Of a stretch of DNA of 64,000 nt, positions 8,903-16,691 are shown in pieces (position 1 is the stretch's first letter; each line of letters starts with the position of its first letter). Below the pieces are notes generated by a model, which saw only the letters and a program-made list of their open reading frames with translations, searched no databases and was not told where the DNA came from. The DNA is from UBA12202 sp002691725 (GTDB lineage: Bacteria; Pseudomonadota; Alphaproteobacteria; Puniceispirillales; UBA1172): the NCBI GenBank assembly GCA_965660675.1, contig CBFIAU010000002.1:186001-250000 (forward strand). Reading direction: 5' to 3'. Position numbers and translations under genes: made by a program.

Positions 8903-9579
8903 GCCAGGCAGCAACACGCAACACGCATCATCTGAAAGTGCCAGTGTCGGCATCAGATATTGCCAAGCTAAAGCCAGGTGATATCGTCTATTTGGAGGGT
9001 GTTGTGTATACCGCCAGAGAAGGCGTTTATGACAGGGTTTTGGGCAAAGGCCAGAGCCTGCCGATACCTGATCTGGCGCCCATCAGTAATGTCAATTTTC
9101 ATTGCTCGCCTGCGGCATCACAATCAGACGAGGGCAGTTATATCATCGGCGGGGTCACGGCTACCGCGTCATTCCGGTTTTCAAAATGGATGGAAAGCTG
9201 GCTTGATTTAACCGGCACTAAAATTGTCATTGGTAAAGGCGGTATGCCGAAAGATGACTACGCCAATATCCTGGCCCCCAGAGGCGCTGTTTATCTGACA
9301 ACAGTAGGATATGGCACTGGCGCCTTATTAGGGCGTGGGGTTGTTGGGGTGAGGGATGTCTTCTGGCTAGATGATTTAGGCATCGCGCAGGCTATGTGGA
9401 TGTTTGATGTCAAAGCATTTGGGCCATTTATTGTTGATAGCGATCTTGAGGGTAATTCCCTTTTTGCTCAACATAATGATGCCATAGCCGACCATATAAA
9501 TAGCCTCTATGAGGGGTTAAAACCGCCAGCATTAAGCCGCTATGGTGAAACTGATGATCGCAAAGATGAAGTAATGTAG
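8899..9579 (+). CDS. Class I fumarate hydratase / tartrate dehydratase-type, beta subunit
   Basis: C-terminal-domain partner, 226 aa, swivelling-domain family (TtdB/FumA-C). The start is taken at ATG 8899, overlapping the alpha stop codon. Recognisable: the AGDIVYLEGVVYTARE-like segment (here PGDIVYLEGVVYTAREGVYD), TSFRF-like TASFRFSKWME, and GKGGMPKD, a conserved loop of the family. Together with the alpha subunit it forms the complete active site. Confidence 0.88.
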   Translation: MSQAATRNTHHLKVPVSASDIAKLKPGDIVYLEGVVYTAREGVYDRVLGKGQSLPIPDLAPISNVNFHCSPAASQSDEGSYIIGGVTATASFRFSKWMESWLDLTGTKIVIGKGGMPKDDYANILAPRGAVYLTTVGYGTGALLGRGVVGVRDVFWLDDLGIAQAMWMFDVKAFGPFIVDSDLEGNSLFAQHNDAIADHINSLYEGLKPPALSRYGETDDRKDEVM

Positions 9580-9587
9580 GACACATC

Positions 9588-10463
9588 ATGCCAGATATTA
9601 AAACCTTGGAAATATATCGTTACATTGCGGATTTAGGCAGCTTTCAAGCGGCCGCCAAAAATATGGGATTATCGCTTTCTGCCATTAGTCTGCAAATGAA
9701 ACGGCTGGAAGAATTTGCTCAGCTTAAACTGTTTGACCGCAGTAAAAAACCGCCACGGCTGACCCGTGATGGGCTGATCTATCTGGATAAGGTTGTTGCG
9801 GTCTTGAAAGAATGGCAAGAGCTAGAACCTGATGATATGCAACACCAAACCCAAAAAAGCCTAACGATTGGAACCGTCCATTCGGTGTTGAGTTCATTCC
9901 TGCCGTCAGCGCTCATGGCATTCCGTAATGATATGCCTGAGCTTGATATTATTGTCAGGCTAGATGAAAGCTTTGAGCTGGAAGCAGAATTACAGTCAGG
10001 CGCTATTGATGTCGCTATCATCAGCAAGCCGAGCAAAGATATGACAGATATTATCTACCATCATCTGAAAGAAGAAGACTTGGTTCTGATCGCCAGTTCC
10101 AGAGTGACTGGCAATAATGTCATTAACATTTTCCGGGATAATCCGTATGTCCGGTTTAATCGGTCGGCACGGGTATCTCTCAAAATTGATAAATGGTTTG
10201 AACAACAAGGGCTTGATATCACGTCCGGGATGGAAATTGATACGTTAGAAGGCGTTATTGCGCTTGTCTATGCAGGTCTTGGGGTATCCATTGTGCCGAT
10301 GGCGTCATCACGCTTATTTCCATCTGATATAAAAATTATTCCACTGAAAGATGCCAGCAAAAGAGAGGTTGTTCTGGCTGTGCCGAGAATTAATCGAAAT
10401 AACCATACTATACATGATTTGCTGGCATGTTGTGAGAAAGCCATTGACGATGAAAGCCAGTAG
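9588..10463 (+). CDS. LysR-family transcriptional regulator
   Basis: 291 aa, full length for LysR. An N-terminal winged HTH (about residues 5-62; GSFQAAAKNMGLSLSAISLQ) is followed by a substrate-binding domain from about residue 88. It lies 8 bp after the fumarase beta gene on the same strand, so it is probably co-transcribed with the complex it may control. Unlike most LysR genes it is not divergent from its likely targets. The effector would be expected to be an organic acid, by inference only. Confidence 0.9.
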   Translation: MPDIKTLEIYRYIADLGSFQAAAKNMGLSLSAISLQMKRLEEFAQLKLFDRSKKPPRLTRDGLIYLDKVVAVLKEWQELEPDDMQHQTQKSLTIGTVHSVLSSFLPSALMAFRNDMPELDIIVRLDESFELEAELQSGAIDVAIISKPSKDMTDIIYHHLKEEDLVLIASSRVTGNNVINIFRDNPYVRFNRSARVSLKIDKWFEQQGLDITSGMEIDTLEGVIALVYAGLGVSIVPMASSRLFPSDIKIIPLKDASKREVVLAVPRINRNNHTIHDLLACCEKAIDDESQ

Positions 10464-10518
10464 TGATGAGGTATAGGCAAGTGATAAACGCAATTTAGTA
10501 AGATGAAAAGAGGGTTCA

Positions 10519-11325
10519 GTGGCTAAAAAATATAATCGACTACTTCTGACAGGGGCGGCAGGTGCGCTAGGAACGGAATTACGTTCCATTGTCCATAAAT
10601 ATGCAGACCATGTTCGGCTCAGTGATCAGGTGGATATTGATAATTGTGATTCGCATGAGGAGTTTGTTAACGCCGATCTGGCTGATATGGATGCTATGAT
10701 TGCATTGACAAAAGATGTTGATGTGGTTGTCCATATGGGTGGCCAAGCGCGCGAAGGCGAATGGGAAAGAGTGCTGAACTCTAATATTATCGGCGTCTAT
10801 AATCTCTATGAAGGATGCCGTAAGAATGGGGTTAAGCGTGTGATCTGGGCGAGTTCTGTTCACACGATTGGCTACTACCCTCGGACAGAGATTGTTGATT
10901 CCAAGTCACAAGTTCGCCCTGACAGCAACTACGGGGTATCGAAAGTCTTTGGTGAGGCAACGGCGCAATATTACTGGGATAAATATGAACTTGAGAGCGT
11001 TTCGGTGCGTATCTATTCCTGTTTTCCTGAACCTCTGGATCGCCGCATGTTGACGACGTGGCTCAGTTATGATGATTTGCGCCGTCTGATTGATCGGTGT
11101 TTATGGGCGCCTTCTGTGCGCCATACCATTATCTATGGGGTATCTAATAATACATCGGTTTTGATTGATAATCACAACGCCCGGCATATAGGGTTTCATC
11201 CGCAAGATACATCTGAGATTTATCGTGAAAAAGTTGAGGCAAATACGCCCGAGCCTGACCCGAAAAGTGATGTTATTGCCCGTCATGGTGGCCAGTTCAC
11301 GGTTGATCAGCATTTCGACGATTAG
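10519..11325 (+). CDS. NAD-dependent epimerase/dehydratase family, uronate dehydrogenase-like
   Basis: 268 aa Rossmann-fold oxidoreductase. Start GTG at 10519 with AGAGGG 5 bp upstream. Glycine motif LTGAAGALGTELR at the N-terminus, the segment ASSVHTIGYY (serine of the triad) and YGVSK (catalytic Tyr/Lys). A C-terminal segment with DNHNARHIGFHPQDTSE matches the layout of uronate dehydrogenases, which oxidise glucuronate or galacturonate to aldarate lactones. No aldarate dehydratase is adjacent, so the real sugar acid remains uncertain. Confidence 0.75.
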   Translation: MAKKYNRLLLTGAAGALGTELRSIVHKYADHVRLSDQVDIDNCDSHEEFVNADLADMDAMIALTKDVDVVVHMGGQAREGEWERVLNSNIIGVYNLYEGCRKNGVKRVIWASSVHTIGYYPRTEIVDSKSQVRPDSNYGVSKVFGEATAQYYWDKYELESVSVRIYSCFPEPLDRRMLTTWLSYDDLRRLIDRCLWAPSVRHTIIYGVSNNTSVLIDNHNARHIGFHPQDTSEIYREKVEANTPEPDPKSDVIARHGGQFTVDQHFDD

Positions 11326-11359
11326 GCAAAATGAAGCGTGGTGAGATAAGGAAACTATC

Positions 11360-11956
11360 ATGAAACTTTATGCAAAGCATGGGGCTGGCTCGCTCATAGT
11401 TGAGATTATGCTGGAAGAGCTTGGGCTTAATTGTGATATTATCTATCCCACTGATGATGAGCGAAAATCGCCAGACTTTCGTGCGATTTCTCCTTATGGG
11501 CGAATACCCGTATTTATCACCGATGATGGTAAACCCGTCTTTGAAAGCCTTGCTATTGTGCTGATGCTATTGAAGCATGATAGCAAACATGCCTTAGCCC
11601 CAGCGCCAGATGACCCATCATATGCGCAATTTTTATCATGGATAACGTATCTTGCGACAACGCTTTATTCGGCGATATTGCGGTTTCACTATCCCGATCG
11701 CTATGGTGAGGAGGATGTTGTCAGAGCCTTGGCGCTGGCAGAGATGCGGGTGGTCTATGATCATGTTGAAGCCTTGCCAAGTGATTATCTGGTCGGCGGC
11801 CAGGCAACGGTGGCAGATGATTATCTATTTATGCTGCTGACATGGGATGAGCATTTAGAGGAAAGTTTTGTCGGTCGTCCAAAACTGCGGGCAATATATG
11901 ATAGTGTTGACAGCCGCCCAGCAGTTCAAAAAGTCGTCTCCAGACAAGACGATTAA
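11360..11956 (+). CDS. Glutathione S-transferase family protein
   Basis: 198 aa, standard length. An N-terminal thioredoxin-like domain (residues 1-80, with the conserved cis-proline region SPYGRIPVFITDDGKPVFESLAI) and a C-terminal helical domain. AGGAAACT precedes the ATG at 11360. It follows the uronate-dehydrogenase-like gene by 34 bp and may share its transcript. Substrate not inferable. Confidence 0.85.
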   Translation: MKLYAKHGAGSLIVEIMLEELGLNCDIIYPTDDERKSPDFRAISPYGRIPVFITDDGKPVFESLAIVLMLLKHDSKHALAPAPDDPSYAQFLSWITYLATTLYSAILRFHYPDRYGEEDVVRALALAEMRVVYDHVEALPSDYLVGGQATVADDYLFMLLTWDEHLEESFVGRPKLRAIYDSVDSRPAVQKVVSRQDD

Positions 11957-12045
11957 CCCATACAAGAAAGTTAACCCGGGCAAGAAGATTAAGATCAGAT
12001 AAATCCAGATAAGATGGAATCAGAACGATGGAATTAGAACGATGG
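11953..12045. repeat. Nested short tandem repeats in a convergent gap
   Basis: Three different imperfect tandem duplications sit side by side between the GST and TPP-enzyme genes: 18-bp units beginning TTAACCC (11953-11970, 11971-11988); 9-10-bp units ending CAGATAA (about 11993-12012); and 14-bp units GATGGAATCAGAAC / GATGGAATTAGAAC, of which the second covers the TPP-enzyme stop codon (12034-12036). No hairpin-plus-T terminator is apparent. Confidence 0.7.
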
Positions 12046-13659
12046 CGCGGCCATGCCTGTCATCAGAATATTAATCACCGATACACCATGTGAGGAAAAC
12101 GCCTCTTGCATGGCGGATTCAATCTGATCAGGGGCTGTGACCAATTTGCCGTTAACGCCGAACCCTTCTGCGATCAGATCATATCGGGTTTCTGCATCTA
12201 AATCGCATGAGTGGACACGGTCCTCGCCATATCGATTTTTCTGAATTTCGACTTCTGCCCCCCAGCGATAATCATTACCGATAATAAACGTGATCGACAG
12301 ATTGGCACGTCTGGCCGTTTCTATTTCAGGCAGATTAAAGCCAGCACTGCCATCACCCATAAAGGCGACAACATGTTGGTCAGGATTAGCAATGGCAATA
12401 CCGATAGCTTGAGGGAGCGCACCGCCAATTCCGCCTGAAATGCCATTAGTATATGTGCGCGCCGCCATCACCTTAGGATCAGGCAGGCCGGCTTGAACCC
12501 ATTGCCCAAACTCACCGCCATCACAAACGACTAGCGGCGGCTTATTAGGGTCAATGCAATTAGCAAAGCCCTGCATGATACGGGCTGGAGTAATCTGTGT
12601 GATCTGTGCCGATTTGTCTTTTATTGTCACAGCATCAGGGCGCTTGGCCAGTAATGTTTCAACCGACTTTTTCCACGCTGACGAGCGCCGCCGCAAAGAT
12701 GCTTGGCTGAGAGCCTTCATCGTTTGCATAGGATCGGCACTGCACCCCCATATCATATTGCCGTGAAACACCTGATTGCATAGCGAGACCGTTTCAGATT
12801 GGGCGGCGCAAACCACCAGTCTTGACGCTGGCATAATTTCTGGCGAACCAAATCCAAGAGAAAAATCAGGGTCTTTATCCATCAGAATAATCCCATCCGC
12901 TGATTTCAGAACATCTTGCAACTTCCCTTGCATAGGATCACGCAAACCCCGCGGGCTGGTCAAGGAAATGACAGGAATATGATGGGTTTCCGATAGGGGC
13001 TTAATCATATCGTGGCAACGGTTAGGGGCGATGGTGGCACCCGTCACAATAAGCGGTTTATCAAAACTATCCAGCGCGCGCGTAATTGCCGTCAGGTCAG
13101 TGGCGGCGATCGAATAACCGATGCGATCAGTCATATCATCAAATGAAAATAAAAACGGCTGTGCAGGCTCTGTCAGCACATCTTCGGGTATTGCTAAATG
13201 AACAGGGCCATGACGCCCTGAACGGGCAAGTATTATCGCTTCACGGATAACACTGCCGATATTAGTGCTGTTGGTGAGCCGCCAGGTTTCCTTCACTAGT
13301 TCAGCAGAAATAGCCGTTTGATCAAGTTCTTGAAAGCCGCCTCTTGCGTCATCTGCAACGGGGCTATCTCCGGTAATCAGCACGATGGGGGATTCTGATA
13401 ATTTCAGACTGAAAAGCGGCCCGAGCGCATTGGTAAAGCCTGGGCCGGCCGTGCATAAAGCCACGCCTGTCCGGTGACTTGACCGCGCATAGCCATCTGC
13501 CATGAACACGGCACCAGCTTCATGGCGAGTATGGATTATTCTGATATCTTTATCAAACGCGGCATCATAGATTTTCATAATCTGGTTGCCAGAAAGTGAA
13601 AAGACAGTATCTGTGCCAGCCTCAAGTATCGTATCAATAATTTGGTCAGCTACGTGCAT
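12034..13659 (-). CDS. Thiamine-diphosphate-dependent enzyme, acetolactate-synthase-like
   Basis: 541 aa, three-domain TPP enzyme of the IlvB/benzoylformate decarboxylase superfamily. The cofactor-activating glutamate is present (E47 in RHEAGAVFMADGYAR) and the ThDP motif begins at GDGSAGFNLPE with the paired Asn in IGNDYRWGAE. Presence of E47 argues against glyoxylate carboligase, where this residue is replaced. The N-terminus differs from sulfoacetaldehyde acetyltransferase (Xsc). No IlvN regulatory subunit lies nearby, so it is likely a catabolic decarboxylase or carboligase of unknown substrate. Monocistronic; divergent from 13785. Confidence 0.82.
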   Translation of the reverse strand: MHVADQIIDTILEAGTDTVFSLSGNQIMKIYDAAFDKDIRIIHTRHEAGAVFMADGYARSSHRTGVALCTAGPGFTNALGPLFSLKLSESPIVLITGDSPVADDARGGFQELDQTAISAELVKETWRLTNSTNIGSVIREAIILARSGRHGPVHLAIPEDVLTEPAQPFLFSFDDMTDRIGYSIAATDLTAITRALDSFDKPLIVTGATIAPNRCHDMIKPLSETHHIPVISLTSPRGLRDPMQGKLQDVLKSADGIILMDKDPDFSLGFGSPEIMPASRLVVCAAQSETVSLCNQVFHGNMIWGCSADPMQTMKALSQASLRRRSSAWKKSVETLLAKRPDAVTIKDKSAQITQITPARIMQGFANCIDPNKPPLVVCDGGEFGQWVQAGLPDPKVMAARTYTNGISGGIGGALPQAIGIAIANPDQHVVAFMGDGSAGFNLPEIETARRANLSITFIIGNDYRWGAEVEIQKNRYGEDRVHSCDLDAETRYDLIAEGFGVNGKLVTAPDQIESAMQEAFSSHGVSVINILMTGMAAPSF

Positions 13660-13784
13660 TTAAGAATGCTTTCTATTATCATTCAATAGTTGGCACAATA
13701 AGAACGTTATCAAGAATAATAAAGCAAAAAATTGTGAAACGATGATAAAGATGTCATGTTAATAAAGCTGAGAAAGAGGGGCGC

Positions 13785-14678
13785 ATGATAAAGACAATAG
13801 GCTGTATTGGACTTGGGGTGATGGGGGCGCCTATAGCCGCGCATCTGATCAGTGCTGGATACGATGTCAGAGGATATGCGAGACGCGAAAATTTCTTCGA
13901 GACCGAGGGCGCTGAGCTTATTAAATCTGGCATGACTGCGATGTCAAACCCGGCGGCTATGGCGGCAGAATGTGATCTGATCATTACTAATGTCATTGCT
14001 GGCGAGGATGTGTATGAGGTGCTGATTGGGCGCGAAGATGCGGTTATTCATGGTGCTAAATCAGGCGCAAATGAGAGATCTATTGTCATGGATCACAGCA
14101 CCATTGCCCCTGAAATGGCCAGGCAAATTGGCGACGGGCTTAAAGCACATGGTGTCGGCTGGGTTGATGCGCCTGTCTCAGGTGGGAGTATTGGCGCAAA
14201 AGCAGGAACATTAGTATCTATGCTAGGCGGCGATGATACGGATATACAAGCTATTTTAGAGCCGCTTTCCGCCTACACTAGCGGTCATCGTCATATTGGC
14301 GGCATGGGGGCGGGGCAAGTCGCCAAATTATGCAATCAGATTGCTCAAGTTGTGACCATTGAAGGTGTCGCAGAAGCGATGCGGTTTGCGGCTATTCATG
14401 AGGTTGATCAAAACGCTGTCATGGATGTGATGATGCAAGGCTTTGCCAGTAGTAAAATGCTAGCCTTGATGGCGCCAAAAATGATTGATGAAGATTTCTC
14501 CGCAGGAATGGAATCGCGGCTTCATGTAAAGGATTTAAGCATTGCCTGCCACGCCTCTAGCGAAATGGGCCAGTCTTTACCAGCAACAGAACTTGTCTGT
14601 GAGCTGCTTGCTGAAATGCAGAAAAAGGGATGGCATAAAAAGGATACGTCTATTCTCTATCAGCATATTAAAAAATAA
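13785..14678 (+). CDS. 3-hydroxyisobutyrate dehydrogenase / tartronate semialdehyde reductase family
   Basis: 297 aa NAD(P)-dependent beta-hydroxyacid dehydrogenase. N-terminal GLGVMGAPIAAHL nucleotide motif, substrate motif DAPVSGGSIGAKAGTL, and catalytic lysine in GAGQVAKLCNQI. GAGAAAGAGGGGCGC gives a good ribosome site. Family members reduce tartronate semialdehyde, succinic semialdehyde or oxidise 3-hydroxyisobutyrate. Its divergence from the TPP enzyme suggests, but does not prove, a shared pathway through a semialdehyde. Confidence 0.87.
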   Translation: MIKTIGCIGLGVMGAPIAAHLISAGYDVRGYARRENFFETEGAELIKSGMTAMSNPAAMAAECDLIITNVIAGEDVYEVLIGREDAVIHGAKSGANERSIVMDHSTIAPEMARQIGDGLKAHGVGWVDAPVSGGSIGAKAGTLVSMLGGDDTDIQAILEPLSAYTSGHRHIGGMGAGQVAKLCNQIAQVVTIEGVAEAMRFAAIHEVDQNAVMDVMMQGFASSKMLALMAPKMIDEDFSAGMESRLHVKDLSIACHASSEMGQSLPATELVCELLAEMQKKGWHKKDTSILYQHIKK

Positions 14679-14716
14679 ATCATTGAAAACTTGTCTTACC
14701 TGAAATCTGCACCATT

Positions 14717-14732
14717 TATAATGCTGTATAAT
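14717..14732 (+). promoter_or_regulatory. Two TATAAT -10-like hexamers upstream of the cold-shock gene
   Basis: Exact TATAAT occurs at 14717-14722 and again at 14727-14732 in the AT-rich start of the gap before the cold-shock gene. No convincing -35 lies at the right distance; the nearest TTGTCT (14691-14696) is 20 bp from the first. If used, the transcript would carry the whole repeat array as a leader of about 175 nt. Confidence 0.35.
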
Positions 14733-14769
14733 ATAAGTTATAAAATTGTAATTATTTTTAATCTTCCCT

Positions 14770-14902
14770 CCCCAGAGAATAACGACCTCTGGGGCTAAAC
14801 GACCCCTGAGGATAAACGACCCTTGGGGCTAAACGACCCCTGGGGCTAAACGACCCCTGAGGCTAACGACCGCTGAGGCTAACGACCCCTGGGGCTAACG
14901 AC
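14770..14902 (+). repeat. Seven-unit GC-rich tandem repeat in the cold-shock gene leader
   Basis: Seven consecutive units start at 14783, 14800, 14817, 14834, 14851, 14867 and 14883 (four of 17 bp, then three of 16 bp), consensus CGACCCCTGGGGCTAAA, followed by a partial CGAC at 14899. Most units contain a CCCCTGGGG-type self-complementary core. Just before them CCCCAGAG (14770-14777) pairs perfectly with CTCTGGGG (14787-14794) inside unit 1. The array ends 12 bp before the ATG at 14915, directly at the ribosome site AAGG. A structured, repetitive 5' leader is therefore likely. Confidence 0.9.
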
Positions 14903-14914
14903 AAGGTGACGAAC

Positions 14915-15124
14915 ATGTCAAAAGGCAAAGTCAAATGGTTTAATACCACTAAAGGATACGGATTTATTGAGCCTGATGAAGGTGGTTCAGATGCGTTTAT
15001 CCATATCAGTGCAGTTCAAGAAGCCGGTCTATCTGAATTAGCAGAAGGTCAAGCTGTCGAATATGAAATGGCAGAAGCTAAAAATGGCAAGCTTTGTGCT
15101 ATGAACATTAAGGTAGTGGAATAA
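14915..15124 (+). CDS. cspA: Cold-shock protein, CspA family
   Basis: 69 aa single cold-shock domain that binds single-stranded RNA or DNA. RNP1-like KGYGFIEPD and RNP2-like AFIHIS motifs are intact. Start taken at ATG 14915 with AAGG 8 bp upstream; an in-frame GTG at 14906 overlaps that ribosome site and is unlikely. The leader carries the tandem repeats described separately, which hints at post-transcriptional control. Monocistronic, followed by a hairpin. Confidence 0.93.
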   Translation: MSKGKVKWFNTTKGYGFIEPDEGGSDAFIHISAVQEAGLSELAEGQAVEYEMAEAKNGKLCAMNIKVVE

Positions 15125-15150
15125 TCTGCTTCGCTGAATGATACTGCTGT

Positions 15151-15185
15151 AACTATCAAATTGACGTGATAGTTAACTAATTTTT
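15151..15185 (+). terminator. Putative intrinsic terminator after the cold-shock gene
   Basis: AACTATCA (15151-15158) and TGATAGTT (15167-15174) form a perfect 8-bp stem with an 8-nt loop, 26 bp after the stop codon. A run of five T (15181-15185) follows after six more bases. The stem is AT-rich, so strength is uncertain. The gap is convergent with the DMT permease gene. Confidence 0.55.
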
Positions 15186-15197
15186 GAATGATTATTT

Positions 15198-16088
15198 TTA
15201 TCGCCGCTGGGCAATATATAACCCGGTGAACACCATTGCTAATGAAGCCAAATGGTAAAATCCCATTTGCTCACCGAGAAGCTGTATCCCTAGCAATGCT
15301 GAAAATACGGGCACCAGATTGGTGAACATGCCAGCCTTGCTAGACCCTATCTTGTCAACACCTAACATAAACCAGACTTGTGATAGAAAAGACGGCACAA
15401 TAGCGACATAAATCAGAATGAGCCAGCCTGTCAGTGACGGCCATATCAAGGCACCTGCAACGCCCTCAACAAGGGTGAAGGGAAGCGATGCCAAGAAAGC
15501 AAAGATAGCTAATACGCCCATCATGGTAACGCTATCAATAGCAGGCCGCCGCGATAATCCAAGTGTATAGCCAGCATAACAGATGCAGCCCCCCATCATG
15601 ATCAAATCCCCATGATTGAATGTTAGCGTCAGGATTGTTTCAAGTGATCCTTTGGCAATAACAATGACCGCGCCGGTCATGGCAATCACCAAACCAATCA
15701 TTTGCAACATGGTTGCGCGTGTCCGAAAGAGAATTAATCCCATGAGCATGATGATAGCCGGAATACTGCTCTGCATTAGTCCAAGATTAATCGCAGTTGT
15801 GCTATGCGCGGCCAGATAGAACATGATGTTAAAGCCGCTTAAACCTGCGCCCATTGCCAGCAAAAATAACCAGCGATGCTTATAGGTCTTGAGCGCCTCA
15901 AGAATAGACCGCGGGAAAATAGACATTAACAAAACCGCCACCATGAGCCAGCGTGTTGAGACCAGCAACATAGGCGATAGCTCACCAACCGCCAGACGAG
16001 CGGCGATGGTGTTGCCGCCCCAGCCTAACGCTGCTAACGCCAATAGCACAGGTGCGCTGAATAATATCTGCTTGATCAAGGTCAGCAT
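15198..16088 (-). CDS. EamA/DMT-family permease
   Basis: 296 aa with about ten hydrophobic segments in two EamA repeats (roughly residues 10-140 and 155-290), the drug/metabolite transporter layout. Start taken at ATG 16088, with GGAG 9-12 bases upstream; an in-frame start at 16127 would overlap the preceding flavodoxin-like gene by 35 bp. It probably exports an amino acid or metabolite. Co-directional with 16093-16557, 4 bp between genes, so a two-gene operon. Confidence 0.85.
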   Translation of the reverse strand: MLTLIKQILFSAPVLLALAALGWGGNTIAARLAVGELSPMLLVSTRWLMVAVLLMSIFPRSILEALKTYKHRWLFLLAMGAGLSGFNIMFYLAAHSTTAINLGLMQSSIPAIIMLMGLILFRTRATMLQMIGLVIAMTGAVIVIAKGSLETILTLTFNHGDLIMMGGCICYAGYTLGLSRRPAIDSVTMMGVLAIFAFLASLPFTLVEGVAGALIWPSLTGWLILIYVAIVPSFLSQVWFMLGVDKIGSSKAGMFTNLVPVFSALLGIQLLGEQMGFYHLASLAMVFTGLYIAQRR

Positions 16089-16092
16089 TAAC

Positions 16093-16557
16093 CTATGCTC
16101 CCATCTCAACGCGGAGCGCCAGACCAAGGGCTAGAGTTTCAACTGTTTCAATAAAATGATCATCCCATTTGCCATGACAAATCAGAACATCTCTCATCAG
16201 GCGCCAGCGTAATCCGGTTAAAATACTTTCCATAGCTTTGCGGCTTCCTGTTCCATCTAGTCCAGCGCGAATATAGACAGCAACTGGTTTGCCTGCGGTG
16301 ACGTCAAGCAGAGCGTTATAGGTGCGGTCAAAAACGTCTTTGGTCAATCCAGCCATGTAGCCGATATTCTCGGTTGTGGCAATAAGAACACCATCGGCAG
16401 CAATGATATCTTCGGCTGTTGTATCCAAAGGCTGTTTTCGGATGATTGCTAAATCGCTTTCGGATGTCATGCTAGCCATGGCAGCATCAGCCAGCATTTT
16501 TGTCCGTATTGACGGCGAATGATCAATGAATAAAATATGTTTTTCTGAATGGTTCAT
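16093..16557 (-). CDS. Flavodoxin-like / NADPH-dependent FMN reductase family protein
   Basis: 154 aa alpha/beta protein. The N-terminal HILFIDHSPSIRTKMLA segment fits a phosphate-binding loop for FMN, and ADGVLIATTENIGYMAGLTKDVFDR matches the region around the flavin in this superfamily. Substrate unknown; such proteins reduce quinones or flavins. Translationally linked to the downstream DMT permease. Confidence 0.7.
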   Translation of the reverse strand: MNHSEKHILFIDHSPSIRTKMLADAAMASMTSESDLAIIRKQPLDTTAEDIIAADGVLIATTENIGYMAGLTKDVFDRTYNALLDVTAGKPVAVYIRAGLDGTGSRKAMESILTGLRWRLMRDVLICHGKWDDHFIETVETLALGLALRVEMGA

Positions 16558-16624
16558 TCGCTCACCATGACAAAACTATTGCTAAACTGCAAACCTATCT
16601 TATGTTGCGGAATCTGCGGCATGA

Positions 16625-16643
16625 TATATCAATTTATGATATA
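16625..16643. promoter_or_regulatory. AT-rich dyad between flavodoxin-like gene and pgi
   Basis: TATATCA (16625-16631) and TGATATA (16637-16643) are perfect 7-bp inverted arms with a 5-bp centre, in the 134-bp divergent gap. Size and symmetry suit a dimeric regulator, but AT-rich dyads also arise by chance. Confidence 0.3.
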
Positions 16644-16691
16644 AGATATGATGAGTCTTAATGATGATGCCAGGAAAGTGATTTATGTAAC

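Noticed and set aside
12034..13659. TPP enzyme as the missing sulfoacetaldehyde acetyltransferase
   Set aside because: N-terminus, length (541 aa against about 590) and motif context fit acetolactate-synthase-like proteins, not Xsc, and it is 30 kb from the taurine genes.
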